The notes under the pieces: model-generated
The model's input: the letters and a program-made list of their open reading frames with translations, nothing else
What the model was told of the DNA's origin: nothing
Databases searched by the model: none
Made by a program: the position numbers and the translations under genes
Part shown: positions 1 through 6,458 of the stretch, in pieces
How positions within the stretch are numbered: the stretch's first letter is position 1
How the letters are laid out: the number at the start of each line of letters is the position of its first letter
NCBI GenBank assembly: GCA_020060485.1
Contig: JAGVAB010000038.1
Location: 1 to 18,756, forward strand
Length of the DNA stretch: 18,756 bases
Direction: 5' to 3'
DNA from: Anaerolineales bacterium
GTDB taxonomy: Bacteria; Chloroflexota; Anaerolineae; Anaerolineales; Anaerolineaceae

Positions 1-17
1 CAACACAGCACGGTTTT

Positions 18-73
18 TCCCTCCCCCGGCCGGTACGCCAGGAATGAAAATTGGATCAATACCGGGGGAGGGA
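18..73. repeat. 12-bp perfect inverted repeat with 32-nt loop
   Basis: TCCCTCCCCCGG at 18-29 is matched exactly by CCGGGGGAGGGA at 62-73, so the transcript of either strand could form a very GC-rich 12-bp stem. No U-tract follows the stem on either strand, so it is not a typical intrinsic terminator. It could be a dispersed palindromic repeat or an RNA structure at the end of an upstream gene. Confidence 0.6.
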
Positions 74-154
74 TGATGGGAGGGGGTAAATCATCACCGG
101 CATTTTGCAACTGATTTGGACTGAATGTATTCCACTGCTTTCAAAAATCTCTTT

Positions 155-179
155 TGTCAAGCTTTCTTGAGAATGCCAT
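155..179 (+). repeat. 25-bp repeat, copy 1 (inverted partner at 18658-18682)
   Basis: These 25 bases are the exact reverse complement of 18658-18682. Inside lies a small hairpin, TCAAG-CTTT-CTTGA (158-171). The copy sits about 270 bp upstream of the ECF operon start codon and has the same orientation relative to that gene as the other copy has to the gene at 18489. An exact 25-base match is not expected by chance in a window this size. Its function is unknown. Confidence 0.85.
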
Positions 180-287
180 ATATTAACGCAAATCAGGGGG
201 TTTTTGGATGTGTAAAATTTTATGAGGCTTTTACCCTAAAAGGCGCAATTCCACTGACTTCATTCTACTTGTACAGACAAATTTTTT

Positions 288-326
288 GTTCCATTTAATT
301 GGTGTGATATCCTCAAATTATGGAAC
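288..326. repeat. inverted repeat just upstream of the ECF promoter
   Basis: GTTCCAT (288-294) pairs with ATGGAAC (320-326). The stem extends inward as AATT/AATT after a two-base bulge. Outside it, ATTTTTTGTT (281-290) can pair with AACAAAAAAAT (332-342) in an alternative register. It ends about 20 bp before the -35 box, so a regulator-binding site or a structured element is possible. AT-rich DNA makes such pairings common, so confidence is modest. Confidence 0.4.
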
Positions 327-347
327 TGTCAAACAAAAAAATAGGTG

Positions 348-375
348 TTGACAAACGAGTATTAGAGTCTATAAT
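348..375 (+). promoter_or_regulatory. sigma-70-type promoter of the ECF operon
   Basis: TTGACA (348-353) and TATAAT (370-375) are separated by 16 bp, and both hexamers match consensus exactly. Transcription would start near 382, giving a leader of about 70 nt before the ATG at 451. The leader contains a small GGGT/ACCC hairpin, but I recognise no riboswitch in it. Control would therefore act at the promoter or through a factor not visible here. Confidence 0.8.
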
Positions 376-436
376 AAGAATGTGCTTTGGGTGTATTTAG
401 TACCCGTCCCATCCATTTTCTTTTATTATTCAAAAC

Positions 437-443
437 AAGGAGG
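437..443 (+). promoter_or_regulatory. Shine-Dalgarno site that sets the S-component start
   Basis: AAGGAGG lies 7 nt before the ATG at 451. A longer in-frame reading from 382 would start almost at the predicted transcription start and has no ribosome-binding site, so 451 is chosen. Confidence 0.85.
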
Positions 444-450
444 TTTCAAA

Positions 451-1083
451 ATGTCCGATTCATCCAAATCCCAAGAGTTGACCGCCGAGCAAATCTGGAC
501 GGTCCAAAAAGGTGAGAAGCGCTCCGTTGGCGTGATTCACATCGTCATCACCGCGCTGCTCATCGGTATCGGTTTTGTGGTGGGCGCCTTTGGTTCGATC
601 AGTTTCCCCCTCGGTTTTGGGGTGAACTTCTTCTGGACCGGGATCGCTGTGCAGCAAGTTGGCGCAATCTGGTTTGGCGCCTGGGGTGTACTTGCCGGTG
701 CCATTTTCCCCTTCTTCTCAAATGCCATCGCAGGCACGCCTTTTTATGTGTCCCTGGCCTACATTCCTGCCAACGCTGTTCAGGCATTTTTGCCCGCCTG
801 GGTCTTCCGCAAGTTTAAACTGGATCCACGTCTGAAATCCAAACGCGACTATCTGTATTTCTTTGGTGCCATGCTTGTTTCCAGTGCTTTTGGCGCATTG
901 TGGTCAACCCTGGTCGTGCTGCGCGGCTTTGGCCTGCTCACCACTGATTCGTTGCCCCTCTTCATTTGGGGTTGGTTTGGCGGCAATGTCGTAGCCGGTG
1001 TGGTCTTCAACTTTGTTCTGCTCAAGGCGCTCTCGGCTGTTGTCATCCGCACACCAGCTTTTGTCAAGCAGTGGTTAGCATAA
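451..1083 (+). CDS. ECF transporter substrate-binding (S) component, substrate unknown
   Basis: The 210-residue membrane protein begins with a short hydrophilic, cytosolic-looking N-terminus of about 27 residues, followed by roughly six hydrophobic segments rich in Gly, Phe and Trp. There is no signal peptide. Size and topology fit S components of energy-coupling factor importers, which bind a vitamin or metal and topple in the membrane to deliver it. The main evidence is context: it is the first gene of an operon that continues with EcfT and two ECF ATPases. I cannot assign it to a named S family such as BioY, ThiT, RibU or QueT, and no riboswitch gives the substrate away. The start at 451 is supported by a strong AAGGAGG site. 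The S-component assignment is likely; the substrate is not inferable from this sequence. Confidence 0.75.
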   Translation: MSDSSKSQELTAEQIWTVQKGEKRSVGVIHIVITALLIGIGFVVGAFGSISFPLGFGVNFFWTGIAVQQVGAIWFGAWGVLAGAIFPFFSNAIAGTPFYVSLAYIPANAVQAFLPAWVFRKFKLDPRLKSKRDYLYFFGAMLVSSAFGALWSTLVVLRGFGLLTTDSLPLFIWGWFGGNVVAGVVFNFVLLKALSAVVIRTPAFVKQWLA

Positions 1084-1101
1084 ACTCGAACTGCTTTCCA
1101 G

Positions 1102-1129
1102 GTAGGGGACGGGCATGCCCGCCCCCTAC
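1102..1129. repeat. 28-bp imperfect palindrome between the S component and ecfT
   Basis: GTAGGGG (1102-1108) pairs with CCCCTAC (1123-1129), and the inner CGGGCATGCCCG (1110-1121) is a perfect palindrome. The single mismatch is A1109/C1122. The mRNA could fold into a long GC-rich hairpin in the 69-bp gap between the first two ECF genes. Only a weak T-containing stretch (TTTGATCTT) follows, so it is more likely a stability or attenuation element, or a dispersed intergenic palindrome, than a full terminator. Confidence 0.6.
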
Positions 1130-1152
1130 TTTGATCTTAAGAGGCAACTTTA

Positions 1153-2007
1153 ATGAATAAAACCTTGTTAGGATATGTTCCCGACGAATCGCTGATCTAT
1201 GCGGTTCATCCATTTGTAAAGCTGTTTTTCCTGTTGATCGTCAGTCTTTTTCCTTTGTTCATTCAGGCCCCTGAATGGAACGCGTTGATCTTCTTGGTGG
1301 TGATCATTTTGATGGCCGTCAGCCGGGTCAATATGGGCATCATGAAGATTTATGTACCGGTGGCCATTTCGATGGGCACCATCATTCTGCTTTCCTATAC
1401 CATTTTGGGCGGTATTCATCCTGAATTTTATGTATTGTTCAATGTGCTTGGCCGGCCGATCTATTGGGAGCGGCTGCGGGATGCCATTGTGGTTTACTTC
1501 CGCATCCTGCCGATGATCGCCACCATGGTCTTTTTCTTGAGCACTTCCCGCGAACGCGACATTATCGTAGCCATGCGCAGCGTCCGCGTTCCATTTGTGG
1601 TTACCTACGTCTTTGCCATGGCTTTGCGCTCAGCAGGCATGGTGCTGGAAGATTTTCAGATCGTGCGCCAGGCAGAACAGGCGCGCGGTTTTGACCCGGT
1701 TGGCAAATCCTTGATTTACAAGATCCGTCAATATGTGATGTACATGATCCCCCTCTTTGCCCTTTCTTTGCGCCGCTCGGAAGAGTTCACCAATGCTCTT
1801 GTGGCGCGTGGTTATGCTTTTACCGGCGAGGCAGCCAAAGTGAAACGCGCCGATTTTGTGCTTACCCATTATCAGTTCCGTACCCATGATATGATCTTCA
1901 CCATCGTGATTGTGGGCTTGTTTGCAGCTTTGATCTTTTTCCGTTTCTATTACGGTTCTTTTAATTTGGCGGATTCCTGGATCAATTATTTCAGCCCGTA
2001 CAATTAG
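1153..2007 (+). CDS. ecfT: ECF transporter transmembrane coupling protein EcfT
   Basis: The 284-residue membrane protein belongs to the CbiQ/EcfT family, the scaffold that joins the S component to the ATPases. Hydrophobic segments lie at about 20-60, 66-86, 112-130, 147-162, 195-206 and 248-264. The family hallmark is present twice: Ala-Arg-Gly at 177-179 (EQARGFD) and again at 218-220 (LVARGY). In known ECF complexes these motifs sit at the ends of the two coupling helices that dock into grooves of the ATPases. An AAGAGG site at 1139-1144 precedes the ATG by 8 nt. The gene lies second in the operon and is followed after 16 bp by the first ATPase gene. Its length is typical of the family. Identification is firm. 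Confidence 0.93.
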   Translation: MNKTLLGYVPDESLIYAVHPFVKLFFLLIVSLFPLFIQAPEWNALIFLVVIILMAVSRVNMGIMKIYVPVAISMGTIILLSYTILGGIHPEFYVLFNVLGRPIYWERLRDAIVVYFRILPMIATMVFFLSTSRERDIIVAMRSVRVPFVVTYVFAMALRSAGMVLEDFQIVRQAEQARGFDPVGKSLIYKIRQYVMYMIPLFALSLRRSEEFTNALVARGYAFTGEAAKVKRADFVLTHYQFRTHDMIFTIVIVGLFAALIFFRFYYGSFNLADSWINYFSPYN

Positions 2008-2023
2008 AAGATAGAGAGCGAAT

Positions 2024-2887
2024 ATGGAAATCATACAGTTAAAAGATTACACTTGGAAATATCTCAATACAGAAAAACCTGCATTGCAGCATATCAATCT
2101 GACCATCAATCAGGGTGAATTTGTTGGCATCATCGGCCCGAATGGCGCCGGAAAGACTACCCTGGCCTATTCAATGAATGGCCTGATCCCTGGTCAATAT
2201 CACGGCATCAAGGAAGGTGAAGTGATCGTCTTTGGCCAGGAGGTTGAGGAACACCCGCGTGGTTCTTTGCAACAAAAGGTGGGCATGGTCTTTTCGGATC
2301 CTGAAGCCCAATTCACCGCTATGACCGTCGAGGACGAGCTGGTTTTTGGACTTGAGAATATCGGCATGACCATTCCTGAGATCCGTGAGCGACTGGAGTG
2401 GGTGACAGGATTGACCGAATTGGGGCCGTTGCTCAATAAACCGCCTTACGAACTTTCCGGCGGACAGAAACAACGGGTGGCTGTGGGCGCTGTGCTGGCC
2501 ATGTCGCCGGATGTGATGATCCTCGATGAACCCACCTCCATGCTGGATCCGATCAGCCGCACGCGAGTGTTCAATGTGCTGGAGAAAACGAAACTGGAAA
2601 AGCAGAACACGGTCATCGTCATTGAGCACAGCCTTGAGAAACTGGTGCCCATGGCAGACCGCATGATCCTGATGTATGACGGCCAGGTGATCCTGGATGG
2701 CGAACCGCACGCCTTTTTCCAGGAGATGACCTTGCTGCTGGAAAAAGGGATTGAGTCACCTGGCGTGATCAGTTTCTTCCACCAATTGATCCAGAGCGGT
2801 TATGCGGAAGGCGCATTGCCGTTGACTGTGGATGAAGCGGCTGGACGTTTGGATCAGATCTTCACCAATGCTAAGAAGAAGGCGTGA
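2024..2887 (+). CDS. ecfA1: ECF transporter ATPase, first subunit (EcfA-type)
   Basis: This 287-residue ABC ATPase powers the ECF importer from the cytosolic face of the membrane. All standard motifs are visible: Walker A GPNGAGKT at 38-45, a Q-loop around Gln96 (SDPEAQF), a canonical LSGGQ signature at 144-148, Walker B VMILDE at 164-169 and the switch His202. About 50 C-terminal residues follow the nucleotide-binding core, as is usual in EcfA proteins. The 3' end overlaps the next ATPase gene by 4 bases (GTGA), so the two subunits are probably translated together and pair as a heterodimer. The ribosome-binding site (AGAGAG, 2013-2018) is weaker than that of the first gene. The numbering A1/A2 here follows gene order only. 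Confidence 0.93.
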   Translation: MEIIQLKDYTWKYLNTEKPALQHINLTINQGEFVGIIGPNGAGKTTLAYSMNGLIPGQYHGIKEGEVIVFGQEVEEHPRGSLQQKVGMVFSDPEAQFTAMTVEDELVFGLENIGMTIPEIRERLEWVTGLTELGPLLNKPPYELSGGQKQRVAVGAVLAMSPDVMILDEPTSMLDPISRTRVFNVLEKTKLEKQNTVIVIEHSLEKLVPMADRMILMYDGQVILDGEPHAFFQEMTLLLEKGIESPGVISFFHQLIQSGYAEGALPLTVDEAAGRLDQIFTNAKKKA

Positions 2888-3732
2888 GGTACACTGTGGA
2901 AAAAAATCCATTTATTGAGGTAAAAGATCTGGTTTATTGTTACCCTGACGGCACCAAGGCGTTGAACGGGATCAACCTGGAAGTCGGCTTGGGTGAGATG
3001 ATGGCCTTGATTGGTCAAAACGGCTCTGGCAAAACCACGCTTTCCAAATGTCTTAATGGTCTATTTAAGCCTACCAGCGGTGATGTGATTGTAGATGGTT
3101 TGAATTCCCGCAATACGTCCATTGTGCAAATGGTCAAACGCGTGGGTTATGTTTTCCAAAATCCCGATCATCAGTTATTCAATAATAACTGCTGGGATGA
3201 GATTGCCTACGGCCCGCGTAATATCCAATTGCCCGAAGACGAGGTCAAGGAACGTGTGGCGGAAGCCGCCCAGGTTGTAGGCCTGAAAGAAGAATATTTT
3301 ACCGAGCATCCTTTCTTCCTTTCCAAGGGCTTGCGGCAGCGCGTAGCCATTGCCTCCATTCTGGCCTTGCGTCCCAAAGTCATCATTGTCGATGAGCCAA
3401 CCACCGGACAGGACAGGTACCAGTCACTGGAGATCATGAATTTTCTTAAGGATCTCAATGAAAACCACGGGCACACGATCATCATCATCACCCACGATAT
3501 GCCGATCGTCGCCAGTTATGCTCACCGGGTGGTGGCAATGGGCATTGGTCAGATCCTGGCGGATGATACCCCGGACAAGGTTTTCAGTCAGCCGGATGTA
3601 CTTTCCAAGACTTTTCTGGAGCCGCCCCAGATCACCCAACTGGCGCAGCGCGCCAAACAGTGGGGTTTTGACCAGGGTGTTTTGACAGTCAATGAGATGA
3701 TGGCAGAATTCAACCGCCTGTACCCGCATTGA
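2884..3732 (+). CDS. ecfA2: ECF transporter ATPase, second subunit, with altered signature motif
   Basis: This 282-residue ABC ATPase is the partner of the preceding subunit. Walker A GQNGSGKT lies at 44-51, a Q-loop at FQNPDHQLF (91-99), Walker B VIIVDE at 166-171 and the switch His204 in IITHD. The signature reads LSKGL (146-150) in place of LSGGQ, while the first subunit is canonical. In a heterodimer this would leave the two ATP sites unequal. The start is taken as the GTG at 2884, which overlaps the upstream TGA. A second in-frame GTG at 2896 would give a protein four residues shorter and cannot be excluded. A strong terminator follows 27 bp after the stop, so this is the last gene of the operon. 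Confidence 0.92.
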   Translation: MRYTVEKNPFIEVKDLVYCYPDGTKALNGINLEVGLGEMMALIGQNGSGKTTLSKCLNGLFKPTSGDVIVDGLNSRNTSIVQMVKRVGYVFQNPDHQLFNNNCWDEIAYGPRNIQLPEDEVKERVAEAAQVVGLKEEYFTEHPFFLSKGLRQRVAIASILALRPKVIIVDEPTTGQDRYQSLEIMNFLKDLNENHGHTIIIITHDMPIVASYAHRVVAMGIGQILADDTPDKVFSQPDVLSKTFLEPPQITQLAQRAKQWGFDQGVLTVNEMMAEFNRLYPH

Positions 3733-3759
3733 TCGTACGGCGACTTGATCTAGCGTTTG

Positions 3760-3800
3760 CTCCCGCAGCTTGTTCCAGGCTGCGGGAGTTTTTGTTTGTT
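3760..3800 (+). terminator. intrinsic terminator of the ECF operon
   Basis: CTCCCGCAGC (3760-3769) and GCTGCGGGAG (3779-3788) form a perfect 10-bp stem with a 9-nt loop, followed directly by TTTTTGTTTGTT (3789-3800). The tail touches the stop codon of the convergent surE gene. On the minus strand no T-run follows the stem, so it should act mainly on plus-strand transcripts. Confidence 0.92.
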
Positions 3801-4627
3801 CAGGGGGTTTGGGACTGGCGCAGTTCACTTTCCAACTGCTGCAAGTTGACCCGGGCGGTCAGGTCGAGGGTCAGGGGGGTGACCGAAACGATCCCGGCGC
3901 TGTACAGGCAGAAAGCATCACTGTCGGCGGGCAAAGTGGAAAAATCGATGCCCGTGAATTCGCCGCCGATCTCGCCGCGCTCTTCCCAGCCGCCCCGGCG
4001 GCGTAGAATGGGCCGGTAAACCCGGTGCAGGGAAAGACGGGTGATGCGCCAGTCCGTAGCAGGGGTGGCGCTGGAAGGTACGTTGATATTCAAGACCTGC
4101 GCCTCTTTGGGGAAGCGCTTCTCCAGCAGCATACGTGCAAAGAATTGGGTGAAGTGGGCCGCCGTGCTGAAGTCGATTTCTGGCGAATTGCTCAGATACA
4201 TGTTGGGATCTTTCAATTGCAGCGAAACAGCGATGGCGGGAATATCAACCGAGGCGGCTTCCAGAGCCGCGCCGACCGTGCCGGAAAAATGGATGATCTC
4301 GCCGATGTTCTCGCCGTAGTTGATGCCCGACACAATCAAATCTGGTTTGTGGGGAATGATCTCCAGCAGCGAGTGCTGTACGGTTTGGGCAGGTGTGCCG
4401 CCTACGGCGTACACGGTCCACTCCTGGCCGCGCACCTGCAGGGTTTGTTTGCGTATCGTGCCGTTGGAACTGATGGGGAAACTGCGTCCCGTGCCGGATT
4501 GCTGCTCCTGCGGGGCGGCCACGGTCACATATCCCAGCACGGACAGGGCTTCGGCCGCAGCCCACAGGCCGGGCGAATCGATGCCGTCGTCATTGGTTAA
4601 TAATATCTGTAATTTTTCCTGATTCAT
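3800..4627 (-). CDS. surE: SurE-type 5'/3'-nucleotidase, downstream paralogue
   Basis: The 275-residue SurE phosphatase family member is a metal-dependent enzyme that removes phosphate from nucleoside 5'- and 3'-monophosphates, and in some species from short polyphosphate. The metal-site motif LLTNDDG places Asp13 and Asp14. Ser44 sits in QQSGTGRS at the place of E. coli Ser39, and SGINYGEN supplies Asn103. SGTVGAALE and the C-terminal VTPL element are also present. It is about 20 residues longer than E. coli SurE. It lies 17 bp downstream of a second surE gene on the same strand, and AAAGGG precedes its ATG. All visible metal-site residues are intact, so it should be active. It converges on the ECF operon terminator. 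Confidence 0.92.
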   Translation of the reverse strand: MNQEKLQILLTNDDGIDSPGLWAAAEALSVLGYVTVAAPQEQQSGTGRSFPISSNGTIRKQTLQVRGQEWTVYAVGGTPAQTVQHSLLEIIPHKPDLIVSGINYGENIGEIIHFSGTVGAALEAASVDIPAIAVSLQLKDPNMYLSNSPEIDFSTAAHFTQFFARMLLEKRFPKEAQVLNINVPSSATPATDWRITRLSLHRVYRPILRRRGGWEERGEIGGEFTGIDFSTLPADSDAFCLYSAGIVSVTPLTLDLTARVNLQQLESELRQSQTP

Positions 4628-4644
4628 CTTATGCCCTTTTTATT

Positions 4645-5469
4645 TCATGTTGCCTGGCGCATGGCTTGTTCCAGCCAGGCCAGCTCAATGTGAGCCGTCA
4701 TGTCAATATTTAGCGGGGTGACTGCCACCAGGCCTTCCATGCGCAGCGCCTGCAAGTCAGAATCCGGCTCTGCCTGGCCGGGGTGCAGGCGCATGGGTGC
4801 GCCATCCGTGCGGGCCGGGGTGTCCCAGCCGCCATGCCGCTCCACCTGGACCTCGTAACCGCGCAGCCGCGAGAGGCGCGTTACCCGCCAGTCAGTGGCC
4901 GGCGTAGCCCGGAAGGGTACTTCCACCTTGAGGATGTCTGTATTGGGCGGCATGCCCTGTTCCAGCAGATAGCGGCCAAAGAAAGCCGTAAAATGCGCGG
5001 CGGTTGAAAAATTAATATCCTGGTCATGATCGTAGTAATTGGCTGTCTCGGCTGGCAGTTGCAGTGAAGCCGCCAGGCAGGGGATGCCGGCTGAGGCCAA
5101 TTCAAATGCCGCCCCCAGCGTGCCAGAGATGGTGATACAGTTGCCGGCATTTTCGCCAAAATTGATACCCGAAACGGCCAGGTGAGGCTTTTCTGGCAGG
5201 ACTTCCTGCAGGGCATGTACTACCACCTGAGCGGGTGTGGCTCCCACCGCATACCCCAGGATGGTGTGGCCATTGACCATCAGACGGCGTTCCTCGATCA
5301 TGCCATCCGCGTCGCGCGAGAAGCTGCGTCCGCTGCTGGTTTGCTGGTGACGCGGGGCAACCACGGTTACTTCGCCAAGTGCAGATAATGTCTCTGCGGC
5401 GGCCAACAGCCCCGGCGAATCGATGCCGTCATCATTGGTTAACAGGATGCGATAATTTTCCAGCTTCAT
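4645..5469 (-). CDS. surE: SurE-type 5'/3'-nucleotidase, upstream paralogue with Thr in place of the metal-site Ser
   Basis: This 274-residue second SurE aligns with the downstream copy along its whole length and shares blocks such as NDDGIDSPGL, FSTAAHFT and ATPATDWR. Asp13, Asp14 and Asn103 (SGINFGEN) are conserved. The residue matching E. coli Ser39 is Thr44 (QQTSSGRS); a hydroxyl is kept, so metal binding may survive with changed kinetics or specificity. The start at 5469 is chosen because the conserved fold begins at once (MKLENYRILL) and GAGAG precedes it. An upstream ATG at 5526 would add 19 residues with no family match, and its path crosses a short ORF ending at 5474. The two genes look like an old tandem duplication kept as an operon. 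Confidence 0.9.
   Translation of the reverse strand: MKLENYRILLTNDDGIDSPGLLAAAETLSALGEVTVVAPRHQQTSSGRSFSRDADGMIEERRLMVNGHTILGYAVGATPAQVVVHALQEVLPEKPHLAVSGINFGENAGNCITISGTLGAAFELASAGIPCLAASLQLPAETANYYDHDQDINFSTAAHFTAFFGRYLLEQGMPPNTDILKVEVPFRATPATDWRVTRLSRLRGYEVQVERHGGWDTPARTDGAPMRLHPGQAEPDSDLQALRMEGLVAVTPLNIDMTAHIELAWLEQAMRQAT
4731..4752. repeat. 22-bp direct repeat, copy within surE 3' region
   Basis: The 22 bases match 5485-5506 with one mismatch (19 consecutive identical bases from the left end). Here they encode QALRMEG in the C-terminal part of the upstream surE paralogue. The second copy lies just outside the 5' end of the same gene. Confidence 0.8.
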
Positions 5470-5473
5470 TCGT

Positions 5474-5620
5474 TCATTCTCTCGGGCCTTCCATGCGCAG
5501 CGCTTGATGCTCGCTATAGCTGTCATTGGCAGCCGCCCACAGAGGTGGGATGCACACCGGGATATTGTTCAGCTTGCCAATCGCGGTGGATATTTCACTC
5601 TTGATGATGTTAACTTCCAT
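5474..5620 (-). CDS. 48-residue hypothetical ORF ending in a SurE-like fragment
   Basis: The ORF encodes 48 residues, begins MEVNIIKSEI and ends QALRMEGPRE. The stop lies only 4 bases before the ATG of the surE gene at 5469 (TGAACGAATG), an arrangement typical of translational coupling. QALRMEG is identical to a heptapeptide in the C-terminal region of that surE gene and is encoded by nearly identical DNA (22 bases, one mismatch). It may therefore be the join of an unrelated leader to a recombination scar from a surE duplication, and not an independent protein. An in-frame TGA lies just upstream of the ATG, so it is not the tail of a longer ORF. The ribosome-binding site is weak. A real, translated leader peptide is possible but unproven. 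Confidence 0.4.
   Translation of the reverse strand: MEVNIIKSEISTAIGKLNNIPVCIPPLWAAANDSYSEHQALRMEGPRE
5485..5506. repeat. 22-bp direct repeat, copy upstream of surE
   Basis: This is the partner of 4731-4752 with a single base change. It encodes QALRMEG in the 48-residue ORF. Two copies flanking almost the whole upstream surE gene suggest a past tandem duplication or an unequal crossover at this locus. Confidence 0.8.
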
Positions 5621-5698
5621 TTTGTATTTTCTTCAAAGCCTTTAGTATTGCAAATTTCAGATGGAACATATTTCACACTGAATAACCATGCCTATGAA

Positions 5699-6445
5699 TC
5701 AATCTGAGTTTGCTTTTGTCAAACGCCATAGCAGTGTAGGATTACCCCTGAAAGTCCCAAGATTAGCCAGAAAGTCAAAACGGTTCCCAAATGGATCAAT
5801 ATGATATCTGATTTGCAAATCAGAAGTTCTTGCCACTTCATCAACAGCAGTTCTGAAAAAACCATAAAGATTACCGTGCACATTACACAACGAACCATCA
5901 GTGGCGATCAAACCTCCATCCACCAACTTGTCAATGATCAGGCTAGGCAGACCCTTTTTCTCTAACATACTTGTCCTTCGGCCAGCCAACCATAGAGTTC
6001 CACTCCCCCCTTCACTGCTATCCCCACGATAAAAAAAGACTCCCAGTCGATCAATTTCTTTCCGCAACGCAGAAGGCCCGCGTCTCATATGCCGGTGAAT
6101 TGTGATCAACGTTTCACTGGGATGATGGATGTATTTCTCAGTCAGAATATAAGGTGGTGTGCCCCGGTACTTTGGATCGTCGATCCATTCTTCTGTTGGA
6201 AGATTAGCGGTTTTTATTTCTCGTTCAATAAAAATAAAATCACGATTTTTTTGAAATACATTCGGTGTCATTTCTGGTGGTGTTCTCTGAAAATAGCCGA
6301 TATCAACAAACCAGAAAGTGGTAATCCGGGGTGCAAACAAACGAATTGGTTGAATAAGATCTCCTCCTGAACATGGATAAAACAAGACACGCGAAGACAA
6401 GTCTGCTACTTTTTCTTTCAAAAATGGGAATTCTGAGAAAAGCAT
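5699..6445 (-). CDS. hypothetical protein with degenerate Rossmann/methyltransferase-like N-terminus
   Basis: I do not recognise this 248-residue soluble protein. Near the N-terminus a predicted strand leads into YPCSGGD (23-29), followed about 20 residues later by a strand ending in FWFVDI (Asp48). This spacing resembles motifs I and II of a SAM-dependent methyltransferase, but the glycine-rich loop is not canonical. Later features are RGDSSEGGSG near 144-153 and GGLIATDG near 182-189. No signal peptide or membrane segment is seen. The gene starts 13 bp after the stop of the nuclease-like gene, on the same strand and in the same AT-rich DNA, so the two are probably one operon. The ribosome-binding site is weak (GAAAG). 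Function is unknown; the methyltransferase idea is an inference from motif shape only. Confidence 0.7.
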   Translation of the reverse strand: MLFSEFPFLKEKVADLSSRVLFYPCSGGDLIQPIRLFAPRITTFWFVDIGYFQRTPPEMTPNVFQKNRDFIFIEREIKTANLPTEEWIDDPKYRGTPPYILTEKYIHHPSETLITIHRHMRRGPSALRKEIDRLGVFFYRGDSSEGGSGTLWLAGRRTSMLEKKGLPSLIIDKLVDGGLIATDGSLCNVHGNLYGFFRTAVDEVARTSDLQIRYHIDPFGNRFDFLANLGTFRGNPTLLWRLTKANSD

Positions 6446-6458
6446 TTTTTTGAACTTT

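Larger units (their letters stand above)
1..347. other. non-coding leader region with no gene seen
   Basis: No open reading frame of convincing length or composition lies here on either strand, and no tRNA or recognised riboswitch was seen. The stretch holds three inverted-repeat elements listed separately (18-73, 155-179 and 288-326) and ends at the -35 box of the ECF promoter. The right part is AT-rich. An upstream gene may end before the window starts, but nothing identifies it. Confidence 0.6.

Noticed and set aside
382..450. Longer start for the S component at 382
   Set aside because: The predicted transcription start is at about 382, no ribosome-binding site precedes it, and AAGGAGG sits at the right distance from the ATG at 451.
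376..450. Riboswitch in the ECF operon leader
   Set aside because: Only a small GGGT/ACCC hairpin is present in about 70 nt. No TPP, FMN, cobalamin or preQ1 consensus blocks could be found.
5504..5707. 67-codon plus-strand ORF opposite the surE leader
   Set aside because: It overlaps the surE leader ORF and the end of the AT-rich cassette on the other strand, has no ribosome-binding site and matches no family I know.
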